DNA of 10,651 bases from an uncultured Phycisphaerales bacterium (GCA_903868035.1 CAIPTQ010000110.1:1-10651), one strand, 5' to 3'; shown: positions 1 to 7,076, numbered from the stretch's first letter. The notes: generated by a model not told the origin, from the sequence alone. Made by a program: numbers and translations.

Positions 1-1
1 C

Positions 2-2278
2 CTGCTGGGGCTGGGCATCGGCAGCAGCATCGGGTCGTTTGTGGCGCGGTCGGTCAAGGAGCCCAAGGCGGCATTGGGCTGGTGCCAGTTCCTGCTGGCG
101 GCATCCGTGGCGTGGGCGGCGTATGCGATTTCGATGTCGCTGCCGTTCTGGCCCATTGACCTGCAATATTCGACCAGCGCGTGGAGTACGTTCCAGGTGA
201 ATCTGGCGCAATGCTTCTGGGCGGTGTTCCCCGGGGCGCTGCTGTGGGGGGCGAGTTTCCCGCTGGGGCTGGCGGCCCTGGTGCGGCGCGGGCAGGACCC
301 GGGCAAACTGGTGGGCGGGCTGTATGCCGCCAACACGGTGGGGGCGATCGTGGGTTCGCTGCTGTTTTCGATGGTGATCATGCAGTATTTCGGCTCGCAG
401 AACGCGCAGCGGATGCTGGTGGCGCTGTGCGTGATTTCGGGATTGATCGCCATGGCGCCGCTGTTTGCACAAGTGATGGCGGCGGGGGCGGGGCGGGTGG
501 ATGCCGGGGGCGGGGAGCGGCCGAATCCGGCGGGGCTGATGTTCGGGATGCTGGTGGCGATCGTGGCGGCGGGGTGGCTGATCATCACGGTGGACGAGCC
601 GAACTGGGGGGCGGTGGCATGGGGGCGGAATTCGGCGACGAAGATGCGGTTGCTTTATCCGGGGGTATTGCGGAAAGAGGTGCCGCTGACGGCCGAAGAG
701 AACCAGACGATGGTGGAGGCGAGCGACCTGGGGTTTAAGTCGCTGGCGGCGGTGCCCAAGGAAGCCGCCGTCGAGTTCGATCCGGCGCCCGGGGCGGCGC
801 CGAAGGCCGCCGCGGGATGGCAACTCAAGTACACCCTGCAGGCGGGCGCGTCGCAGGAGAAAGTCGATACCTGGCTCAAAGGCCGGGAGAAAACGCTGCT
901 CTCGGCCCTGCGCAAGCGCGGGGCCGCCGCGGACGAGTATCTGGCGATATTTGAGGCCAATTCCCGCGGGTTGACCGCGTTGAAACTGGTCAACGGGCAG
1001 ATCAACTTTGAGCAGGCGAAAACCCTCTCCCAGGAAACCGCGCAACTCAACGAAAAGTGGGTGCGGGAGCACCAGGACGATTTGACCGCCGCACTGCGCA
1101 AACGGGAGCAGGCCGCCGGGACCGCCAGCATCCTGGCGTACGACAACAACTCTAGGCCGAACTATTATTGCGTGTATCTGGGCGAAGGGATGAACGTCTC
1201 GGTGGCCGTGGCCTATGACGATTACGGATACCGCTACTTCCATGGCGCGGGCAAGGTGCAGGCGTCGAGCAATCCGGCGGACATGCGCTTGCAGCGGACG
1301 CTGGGGCATATCACGGCCCTGACCAACTTCGCCCAGACCGGCAAGACGCCCAAGGATGTGCTGGTGGTGGCGTGCGGGGCGGGCGTGACGGCGGGGTCGT
1401 TCGTGCCCTACGGCAGCAACATTAAGATTGTGGACATTGAGCCGATGGTGCCCCGGTATGTGACGCCGCAGTTCGCCGACGTCAACCATGATGTGATCCC
1501 GTTTGCCTGGTCCGGCCGGCCCACCGGCTACAAAAAGACCAACATTGTCATCGACGACGGCCGGCACTACGTGCGCACGACCAAGGAGAAGTTCGACGTC
1601 ATCACCTCCGACCCGATCGACCCGTGGGTCAAGGGCTGCGCGGCGCTCAACACCATCGAGTATTACCAGATGTGCAAGCAGCACCTGAAACCCGGCGGCA
1701 TCATGGCGTTGTGGATTCCCTTCTACGAAAGCAGCGAGGAGACCAGCAAGAGCATCATCGCCACGTTTTTCAAGGTGTTCCCCAACGGGATCATCTGGAG
1801 CAACGACGAGAACGGGCGGGGATACGACGCCGTGCTCTTTGGTTCCGTGGACAAGAACGGCGGCGACGGCACGCTCAAGCTGAACATCGACGACATCCAG
1901 ACCTACCTGGACGATCCGGCGAATGCCGCGATCCGGGAATCGCTGCGGGACGTCAACTTCGGCAAGAGCGGCACGCCCGGCACGTGCGAGGCGGTGGACC
2001 TGCTGGCGACGTACGCGGGCACGGCGCCGCGCATGCTGGATTGGACGGCGGGCACCGAAGACAAGATCAACTATGACCGCAACCTGCGGCTGCAGTACAT
2101 CGCGGGCATGCACATCAATAACTTTGACGAGGCGATGATTTTCAACAACATCCTGAAGCATTATTCCTGGCCCAGTGAAATCTTCTCCGGCTCGCCCGAA
2201 CGCCTGGCGGCGTTGAAGAGCGTGCTGGAATCGACGGGCCGGCATGACCGGACGGGGGGATTGGATTTCAAGCCGTAG
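2..2278 (+). CDS. Membrane-fused spermidine-synthase-like protein (5' partial)
   Basis: The frame is open from the first bases, so the true start lies outside the window; the GTG at 41 is only an internal candidate. Residues are numbered from that GTG. The first ~185 residues are mostly hydrophobic, with likely membrane spans near 10-30, 50-75, 85-112, 123-148 and 164-182. Residues ~195-370 form a helical, Lys/Glu/Ala-rich stretch. From ~380 a spermidine-synthase-type Rossmann methyltransferase fold follows. It has the entry motif SSNPADMRLQRTLGH, the SAM-loop equivalent VACGAGVTAG, an acidic VDIEP, D505-D506-G507-R508, and S523-D-P-I-D-P-W529. These match the fused membrane/spermidine-synthase proteins common in environmental bacteria. 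In true polyamine synthases this fold transfers an aminopropyl group from decarboxylated SAM; for the fused family the substrate is not established. The first ~240 codons strongly prefer third-position G, later ones less so. The family call is firm; the substrate is unknown. Confidence 0.85.
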   Translation: MLGLGIGSSIGSFVARSVKEPKAALGWCQFLLAASVAWAAYAISMSLPFWPIDLQYSTSAWSTFQVNLAQCFWAVFPGALLWGASFPLGLAALVRRGQDPGKLVGGLYAANTVGAIVGSLLFSMVIMQYFGSQNAQRMLVALCVISGLIAMAPLFAQVMAAGAGRVDAGGGERPNPAGLMFGMLVAIVAAGWLIITVDEPNWGAVAWGRNSATKMRLLYPGVLRKEVPLTAEENQTMVEASDLGFKSLAAVPKEAAVEFDPAPGAAPKAAAGWQLKYTLQAGASQEKVDTWLKGREKTLLSALRKRGAAADEYLAIFEANSRGLTALKLVNGQINFEQAKTLSQETAQLNEKWVREHQDDLTAALRKREQAAGTASILAYDNNSRPNYYCVYLGEGMNVSVAVAYDDYGYRYFHGAGKVQASSNPADMRLQRTLGHITALTNFAQTGKTPKDVLVVACGAGVTAGSFVPYGSNIKIVDIEPMVPRYVTPQFADVNHDVIPFAWSGRPTGYKKTNIVIDDGRHYVRTTKEKFDVITSDPIDPWVKGCAALNTIEYYQMCKQHLKPGGIMALWIPFYESSEETSKSIIATFFKVFPNGIIWSNDENGRGYDAVLFGSVDKNGGDGTLKLNIDDIQTYLDDPANAAIRESLRDVNFGKSGTPGTCEAVDLLATYAGTAPRMLDWTAGTEDKINYDRNLRLQYIAGMHINNFDEAMIFNNILKHYSWPSEIFSGSPERLAALKSVLESTGRHDRTGGLDFKP

Positions 2279-2279
2279 C

Positions 2280-2472
2280 GCGGGCGTCTCGCCCGCCGTT
2301 CGGCTAAGGACTGGCGCATCAATAACTGTCAAAAGTGGCAGGCACACTCCGTGTGCCGTTGAGCCCTTGGCAGACGGCACTTGGAAAGTGCCTGCTACTT
2401 CGCTGTCATGCCGCGCCGGATCACAGAGCGCTTTCGACGGGGCTCGCCCACGATGGCGGGTGCGACGCCCGC
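2280..2472. repeat. Quartet of 7-3-7 hairpins, inverted arrangement (REP-like)
   Basis: This spacer between the spermidine-synthase-like gene and the GH115 gene holds four 17-base palindromes, each with 7-bp arms and a 3-base loop. They lie at 2280-2296 (loop TCT), 2341-2357 (loop TCC), 2376-2392 (loop GGA) and 2456-2472 (loop CGA, one G.T pair). The two inner ones are parts of 25-base units (2335-2359 and 2375-2399, approximately) in opposite orientation. They differ mainly at stem positions that change together: AC/GT in one, TT/AA in the other. The two outer ones are a GCGGG/CCCGC pair. The layout is therefore nested: outer, inner, inner, outer, with loop sense reversing at the centre. The first hairpin begins 2 bases after the upstream stop and the last ends 8 bases before the GGAGG of the GH115 gene. 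This resembles REP/REPIN-type elements; no transposase is nearby. Confidence 0.7.
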
Positions 2473-2479
2473 GTGACCT

Positions 2480-2484
2480 GGAGG
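2480..2484 (+). promoter_or_regulatory. Ribosome binding site of the GH115 gene
   Basis: GGAGG lies 7 bases before the ATG at 2492, which supports that start. The protein beginning there opens with a good signal peptide. Confidence 0.8.
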
Positions 2485-2491
2485 ATTTGAC

Positions 2492-5144
2492 ATGCGGCAG
2501 AGGATCCGTTTGTGCGGGCTGGCGGCGGTGTGGATGCTGTGTGCCGTGGGCGCGGCGGCCGAGCCGCAGGTGTCGGAGACGCCGACGGCGGGATCTTTTG
2601 CGCTGGTGAAGGACAAGGTGGCGGCGGAGGTCGCGTATGACGCCAGCGACTTCAAGGTGGTGCAAATCGTCGCGGAGCTGTTCAGCGGGGATGTGGAGAT
2701 GGTGACGGGGGTGAAGCCGGCGTTGCACGCATCGAACATCAGGCCTCGCACACCGGCCAAACAGACCGTGTTCATCGGCGCGCTGGGCCATTCGCCGTGG
2801 ATCGACGCGATCGTCAAGGCCAAGAACATCGACGTATCGGCCATCCAAGGGCAGTGGGAGTCGTACCTGATCACGACCGTGGACGCGCCCATTGCCGGCG
2901 TGGACCAGGGATTGATGGTCATCGGGTCCGACCGCCGCGGCGCGGCCTACGGGACGTTAGCCCTCTCCGAAGCCGCCGGCGTATCCCCCTGGGTCTGGTG
3001 GGCCGACGTGCCCGCCGCCAAGCACGCCAATCTGTATGTGGCCGCCGGCACGCACGTGCATGGCCCGCCTTCCGTCAAGTACCGCGGCATTTTTCTGAAC
3101 GACGAGGACTGGGGCCTCCAGCCCTGGGCCGCCAAAACCGTTGAACCCAAATCCGCGGGGGGGGGGCGGCGGTGTGGGGGACATCGGCCCCAAAACTTAC
3201 GCCCGGATTTTCGAACTCCTCCTCCGCCTCAACGCCAACTACATCTGGCCCGCCATGCACAACGTCACGCAGGGCTTCAACATCTATCCCGAAAACAAGC
3301 AGGTTGCCGACGACTACGCCATCGTCATGGGCTCCTCGCACTGTGAACAGATGCTGCGGTGCAACGTCACCGAATGGAAAGACGCCCAGGGCCGCATCGG
3401 CGAGGCCGGTGCCGCCAGCTTTAACTGGGTCACCAATAAACAGGGCATCATCGACTACTGGAAAGTGCGCCTCCAGGAGAACGGCAAGTTCGAAAACACT
3501 TACACCCTGGGCCTCCGCGGCGTCCATGATTCCGACATGGCCGGCGGCGGCACCAACGCCCAGAAGGCCCAGCGCCTCAACGAAATCTACGGCGTCCAGC
3601 GCGACCTGCTCAAGGAATTCGTCAACCCCGATCTCACCAAAGTCCCCCAGCTCGTCATTCCCTACAAGGAAGCCCTGATCTACTACCAAAACGGCGCCAT
3701 CCCCGCCGACGATGTCACGCTCGTGTGGGTTGATGACAACCACGGCTATATCCGCCAGCTCTCCAACCCCGCCGAACAAAAACGCTCCGGCGGTGCCGGC
3801 GTCTACTACCACATCTCCTACTGGGGCCGGCCGCACGATTACCTCTGGCTCGAAAGCACCCCGCCCGCGCTCATCTGGGAGGAACTCTCCAAGGCTTACG
3901 ACTACAACGCCCGCACCGTCTGGATCATCAACGTCGGCGACCTCAAGCCCGGCGAGATCGGCATCACCATGGCCATGTCCATGGCCTACGACATGAGCCG
4001 CTACAACGTCTCGAACATCAACCAGTTCCTCAAGGACTTCGCCGCGCGCACCTTCGGCGCGGCCAACGCCCCGGAAATCGCCGCCATCCTCGATGCCTAC
4101 TACCACCTCAACTATTCGCGCAAGCCCGAGCACCTGGGCTTCAATACCAGCCAGGATCCCGGCGGCCCCATCCAGGCCACCGCATTCTCCGACGCCGAAA
4201 TCACCGAACGCCTCGCCGCCTATGACGCCCTTGTCAAACGCGCCGATGCCGTCAACGCCAAACTCGGCAAGGACCAGCTCGACGCCTTCTTCGAACTCGT
4301 CCTCTACCCCGTGCGCTGCTCCGGCCTGCAAAATCAGAAAATGCTGAACCTCGACCTCAACCGCCGCGCCGTCGCCGCCGGTGACGCCGCCGCCGCCAAG
4401 GCCGCCGCCGACAAATCCAAGGCCGCCTACGACCAAATCCAGGTCGAAACGGCCTTCTACAACAACACCCTGGCCGGCGGCAAATGGAAATACATGATGT
4501 CCGCCGCCCCCCGCAACCAGGATGTCTTCCGCGCCCCGGTCTTCGCCACCGTCAATCCCAACACCCCCGCACCGGTCCTGACCAAATCCAGCGGCCCCGG
4601 CATCGTCCTCACTGGCGGCGATCCCGGCTACGTCTCCCTCGCCGCCGAACACTTCACCCGTAAGATCGACCGCAGCGGCGGCTCCTGGACGGTCATCCCC
4701 GGTCTGGGCCGTCTCGGTGATTCCCTGGCCGTCTATCCCACCACCACGCCCTCCGTCCCCAGCCCCGCCGATTTTGCCGCCCAGTCACCCGCCCTTGAAT
4801 ACGACTTCACCACCACCACCGCCGCCCCCGCCGCCAAGCTCGTCGTGCAATGCATCCCCACCCACCGCATCACTTCTGAACGCGGCCTGCGCTATGCCGT
4901 GGCCATCGACGCCGAAGCGCCGCAAATCATCGACCTGGAAACCCCCGAATTCAGCGCCCCCTGGTCCGTCAACGTCCTCCGCGCCTCGGCCTTCGGCACC
5001 ACCACCCACAACCTCCCGGCCGGCAAGCACACGCTGCATCTCTACATGGTCGATCCGGGCGTGGTCGTCGATCACATCACCATCGACCTGGGCAAGCTGC
5101 CCAAGTCCTATCTGCCGCCGGCGGAGACGCCGGCCAAGCCGTGA
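2492..5144 (+). CDS. GH115 family glycoside hydrolase (xylan alpha-glucuronidase family), frameshifted
   Basis: Two overlapping frames together encode one GH115 protein. The first (from 2492) gives a signal peptide (residues 1-23, cut near AAA|EPQ) and the N-terminal domain up to GPPSVKYRGIFLNDEDWGLQ. The second carries on with GDIGPKTYARIFELLLRLNA, NYIWPAMH, VWVDDNHGYIRQL, KRSGGAGVYYHISYWGRPHD, YLWL and WIINVGDLKPGEIG. It ends in the GH115 C-terminal domain (RGLRYAVAID, LHLYMVDPGVVVDHITIDLG). The break is at a run of ten G (3157-3166); nine G would give one 883-residue protein, a normal family length. Known GH115 members remove (4-O-methyl)glucuronic acid side chains from glucuronoxylan; an exported enzyme fits polysaccharide scavenging. 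I did not assign catalytic residues. Third codon positions change from G-rich (to ~2930) to strongly C-rich (after ~2950). The family is certain. Whether the gene is intact depends on whether the extra G is a sequencing error, slippage or a real mutation. Confidence 0.9.
3157..3166 (+). other. Run of ten G at the GH115 frame break
   Basis: The upstream frame uses codons starting at 3155, 3158 and 3161; the conserved downstream frame starts codons at 3159, 3162 and 3165. Removing one G (or adding two) joins them and yields a short Gly-rich linker (SAGGGGGVGDIG) between strongly conserved flanks. Unrepaired, the upstream frame loses GH115 similarity at once and stops at 3346. The TTG at 3141, in the downstream frame, has no ribosome binding site that I can see. 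Confidence 0.85.
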
Positions 5145-5160
5145 GTGAAAACGTGCGGTT

Positions 5161-5174
5161 TTGCGGGCCCGCAA
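5161..5174. promoter_or_regulatory. Perfect 14-base dyad between the GH115 and NlpC/P60 genes
   Basis: TTGCGGGCCCGCAA is a perfect palindrome. It lies 16 bases after the GH115 stop and 14 bases before the NlpC/P60 ATG. It could be an operator-type dyad or a small hairpin (5-bp stem, 4-base loop). No T-tract follows, so it is not a standard terminator. Its role is unknown. Confidence 0.35.
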
Positions 5175-5188
5175 TCCGATGAGCAAAT

Positions 5189-5920
5189 ATGGATCGAATG
5201 CGCAAACTGACCGTGCGGCTGCTGGTGGGGCTGGCGCTTCTGTGGGCGCTGCTGCTGTTATATCCGGTGCGCACAGGGTTCTATCGCGCGGGGATTCTGC
5301 TGACTTTTGCCGGGTGGTATCTGTGCCTGGCGGTGATCCTCTGGCGGCACCGGCGCGTGCGCTGGATACCCGTGGCGATCCCCGCGGCACTGGGCGTGTT
5401 TCTTCTTCTGCCCGGCCGCGCGGCCGATACGGCGGCACTGCGGGCGGCCTACGTCTCCTCCCTGCGCTCGTACGCAGGCACACGCTATGTCTGGGGCGGA
5501 GAAAATTGGTTCGGGGTGGATTGCTCGGGCCTGCTGCGCGCGGCGCTGGTGGACGCGCATTTCCGGGAAGCTGTTCGCACGCTCAACCCGGCGCTGGCCC
5601 GGCATGGGCTGTGGTTCTGGTGGCATGATGAATCGGCACGCGACATGTGCGATGGCTACCTGGGGCTGAGCCTTCAGCTTGACGGTCAGAAGGCATTGAA
5701 GGATGTGCCTGCCGCGAGCTTGCTGCCGGGTGATTTGGCGGTGACGGCGGATGGCTCGCATGTACTGGCGTATGTGGGAGAGGGGCGATGGATTGAGGCG
5801 GATCCGTATACGATGCGCGTGATTGAGCTTGGGCCGGGGGTGGAATCGGGGTGGTGGGGAATGAAGGTGGTGCCGTGCCGGTGGCGGTGTATGGGGGATG
5901 AAGTTGCGGTGCGACGTTGA
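5189..5920 (+). CDS. NlpC/P60-type cysteine peptidase with three N-terminal membrane segments
   Basis: This 243-residue protein has hydrophobic segments at about 9-27, 34-52 and 59-76, then an NlpC/P60-like domain. The motif YVWGGENWFGVDCSGLLRAA places the catalytic cysteine at Cys112. LLPGDLAV followed by SHVLAYVG places the catalytic histidine at His191. WIEADP puts Glu203 where many members have a third polar residue such as His. NlpC/P60 enzymes usually cleave peptide stems of peptidoglycan, so a role in wall turnover at the membrane is plausible, though substrate and topology are inferred. Between Cys112 and His191 is a stretch of ~78 residues with WFWWHDESARDMC that I do not recognise. 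The ATG at 5189 has no clear ribosome binding site; the ATG at 5198 in the same frame is an alternative. The gene starts 44 bases after the GH115 gene and may be read through from it. The last ~220 bases are unusually G-rich. Confidence 0.8.
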   Translation: MDRMRKLTVRLLVGLALLWALLLLYPVRTGFYRAGILLTFAGWYLCLAVILWRHRRVRWIPVAIPAALGVFLLLPGRAADTAALRAAYVSSLRSYAGTRYVWGGENWFGVDCSGLLRAALVDAHFREAVRTLNPALARHGLWFWWHDESARDMCDGYLGLSLQLDGQKALKDVPAASLLPGDLAVTADGSHVLAYVGEGRWIEADPYTMRVIELGPGVESGWWGMKVVPCRWRCMGDEVAVRR

Positions 5921-5929
5921 TTGACGTTG

Positions 5930-6592
5930 TCACACAACTGGTGGGGAAGCGGGCCGAAGCCAAACGACGTACTCGACATTCCCCTTCTGCCCTTCCAGCG
6001 GGCTTTGCATCACGCCCTTGATCTGGAAGCCGCCGCCATCGGCGGTTTTCATCGCGGCGATGCGCTCCATCGTCTCCCAGAGCACTTCCTCGCTCTGCCC
6101 CGCCGTCAGCACGCCGCGCTGGGCTTGGGCGATTTCGCTTTCGTAGTGCGGCTTGACGAGCGTGAGGATATCGCCGCCCGGGCACAGCAATGCGGCCGCG
6201 GGGGGGAGAATTTTCTCCTGCCGCGTCCAGCCGACGTCGATGGCCAGCAGCGACACCGGCTCGGGCAGTTTGACGTGCAGGGCGTTGGTGCGGTCGCGCA
6301 CGACCACGCGCGGGTGCTTGCGGAGCGTCCAGGCGAGCACGCCATAGGCCGTGTCCACGGCATAGACCCGCGCCGCCCCGTGCCGCAGGAGGCAATCGGT
6401 GAAGCCGCCGACGTTGGCGCCCAGGTCGGCGCAGATGCGGTCCACTGGATTGATATCGAAGACGGCCAGGGCGGCTTCCAATTTATGGCCGGCCCGGGAC
6501 ACAAAAGACCGGCTCGCCAGGCCCTGGGTGTCCGCCTCGGGGGGCGAAAGCGGGGGAGGGGGCAGAATGATGCGGTGAAAAGGCATGTGCAT
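5930..6592 (-). CDS. TlyA/FtsJ-like SAM-dependent methyltransferase lacking the S4 domain
   Basis: This 220-residue protein matches the methyltransferase part of TlyA-type rRNA 2'-O-methyltransferases. It has FVSRAGHKLEAAL, the SAM-binding ADLGANVGGFTDCLL, GAARVYAVDTAYGVLAW, DRTNA, LLAIDV, GGDILTLVKPHYE, SPLEGQKGNVEYVVWL. The K-D-K-E catalytic tetrad of FtsJ-like 2'-O-methyltransferases can be placed at Lys37, Asp119, Lys147 and Glu207. True TlyA carries an N-terminal S4 RNA-binding domain; here only ~28 residues, including a proline run, precede the fold, so the domain is absent rather than cut off within the window. An rRNA target is inferred, and the missing S4 domain makes it uncertain. 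The ATG at 6586 (two codons in) is an equally good start; neither has a clear ribosome binding site. The gene lies 102 bases downstream of rpsT on the same strand and converges on the NlpC/P60 gene, with 9 bases between stops. Confidence 0.82.
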   Translation of the reverse strand: MHMPFHRIILPPPPLSPPEADTQGLASRSFVSRAGHKLEAALAVFDINPVDRICADLGANVGGFTDCLLRHGAARVYAVDTAYGVLAWTLRKHPRVVVRDRTNALHVKLPEPVSLLAIDVGWTRQEKILPPAAALLCPGGDILTLVKPHYESEIAQAQRGVLTAGQSEEVLWETMERIAAMKTADGGGFQIKGVMQSPLEGQKGNVEYVVWLRPASPPVV

Positions 6593-6648
6593 GTCTCATT
6601 GCGGCGCGGCGCGCAATGCCCTGCGGCCGCGCACACGTGGTGCCGTGG

Positions 6649-6668
6649 CACCGCCCTTCCGGGCGGTG
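6649..6668 (-). terminator. Strong hairpin after rpsT (possible terminator or attenuator)
   Basis: CACCGCCC and GGGCGGTG form a perfect 8-bp stem around a 4-base loop. On the minus strand the loop reads GGAA, a stable GNRA tetraloop. It sits 26 bases beyond the rpsT stop and before the TlyA-like gene. No U-tract follows, and an overlapping alternative stem (GGTGCC/GGCACC, 6639-6652) is possible. It may partially end rpsT transcription, protect its 3' end, or be a REP-like repeat. Confidence 0.5.
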
Positions 6669-6694
6669 ATCGGCGTCCCAGTACGCGCCGGGAC

Positions 6695-6967
6695 TTACTT
6701 GGCGGCGGCCAGGGCGTTGATCTTTTTGGCGAGTTTGCTCTTGCGGCGGGCGGCGGTGTTCGGGTGGATCGTGCCGCGGGTGGCGATGCGGTCGAGGGTC
6801 TGCTGGGCCTTTTTGAGTTCGGCGGCGGCGGCGGCCTTGTCGCCGCCGGCGATGGCGGCGGTGAGTTTCTTGAGTTCCAGGCGGATTTCGCGCTTGCGGT
6901 CGCGGTTCCGCTCGCGCCGCTTGGCGGTTTGACGGACGCGTTTTCGAGCCGACAGGGTATGTGCCAC
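6695..6967 (-). CDS. rpsT: 30S ribosomal protein S20
   Basis: The 90-residue product has the S20 pattern: a basic N-terminus (ARKRVRQTAKRRERNRDRKR), a middle helix with AGGDKAAAAAELKKAQQTLD, and the signature GTIHPNTAARRKSKLAKKIN near the C-terminus. S20 binds 16S rRNA early in 30S assembly. The frame is open further upstream, but the start is the GTG at 6967 (giving M-A-H-T-L-S). An AGGAG lies 7 bases before it, and homology begins exactly there. S20 genes often use a weak start codon, which in Escherichia coli is tied to autogenous control. The gene has its own promoter candidate and a leader hairpin, and is followed by a strong hairpin before the TlyA-like gene. Confidence 0.95.
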   Translation of the reverse strand: MAHTLSARKRVRQTAKRRERNRDRKREIRLELKKLTAAIAGGDKAAAAAELKKAQQTLDRIATRGTIHPNTAARRKSKLAKKINALAAAK

Positions 6968-6974
6968 GCAGAGT

Positions 6975-6979
6975 CTCCT
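6975..6979 (-). promoter_or_regulatory. Ribosome binding site fixing the rpsT GTG start
   Basis: On the minus strand AGGAG is followed by ACTCTGC and then GTG. The 7-base spacing selects the GTG at 6967 over the longer open frame. Confidence 0.85.
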
Positions 6980-6992
6980 GAGTGAAGGCGAT

Positions 6993-7015
6993 CCCGGAAC
7001 CGTCAGCGGTCCGGG
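6993..7015 (-). promoter_or_regulatory. Hairpin in the rpsT leader
   Basis: The arms CCCGGA/TCCGGG and CCG/CGG pair over 9 bp with a single bulged base and the loop CTGA (minus strand). The hairpin lies between the predicted transcription start (~7019) and the AGGAG at 6975-6979. A structured leader next to a GTG start could take part in feedback control by S20; this is inference. Confidence 0.45.
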
Positions 7016-7025
7016 CGAAACATGT

Positions 7026-7054
7026 ACTATCGCAGGAAAACGCGTAGGTTTCAA
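7026..7054 (-). promoter_or_regulatory. Candidate sigma-70-type promoter of rpsT
   Basis: On the minus strand TTGAAA (7049-7054) is followed after 17 bases by GATAGT (7026-7031): 5 of 6 and 4 of 6 matches to the -35 and -10 consensus with ideal spacing. Transcription would start near 7019, giving a leader of about 50 bases that contains the hairpin at 6993-7015. Confidence 0.5.
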
Positions 7055-7076
7055 GCCGGTCGGGGACGTGATTTTT

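Noticed and set aside
2797..3193. Short open frames on both strands in the first half of the GH115 gene
   Set aside because: They overlap the signal-peptide-bearing GH115 frame, and I see no motif or start signal for any of them.
3075..4652. A 525-residue open frame on the minus strand, opposite the GH115 gene
   Set aside because: It is Gly/Val/Asp-rich with no recognisable motif, and lies opposite a plus-strand frame with unmistakable GH115 motifs; strong C at third positions of the GH115 gene removes stops from this frame.
3141..5144. The downstream GH115 frame as a separate gene starting at TTG 3141
   Set aside because: No ribosome binding site lies before it, and the family N-terminal domain and signal peptide are encoded directly upstream in the other frame; one frameshifted gene explains both.
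5926..5938. GTTGT-CAC-ACAAC as a bidirectional terminator between the convergent NlpC/P60 and TlyA-like genes
   Set aside because: The stem is only 5 bp with mixed composition and no T-tract; too weak to call, though its place at the end of the two genes is suggestive.
5921..6985. A 354-residue open frame on the plus strand across the TlyA-like and rpsT genes
   Set aside because: It runs antisense to two well-supported genes and across their spacer, and its composition is that of a GC-rich shadow frame.
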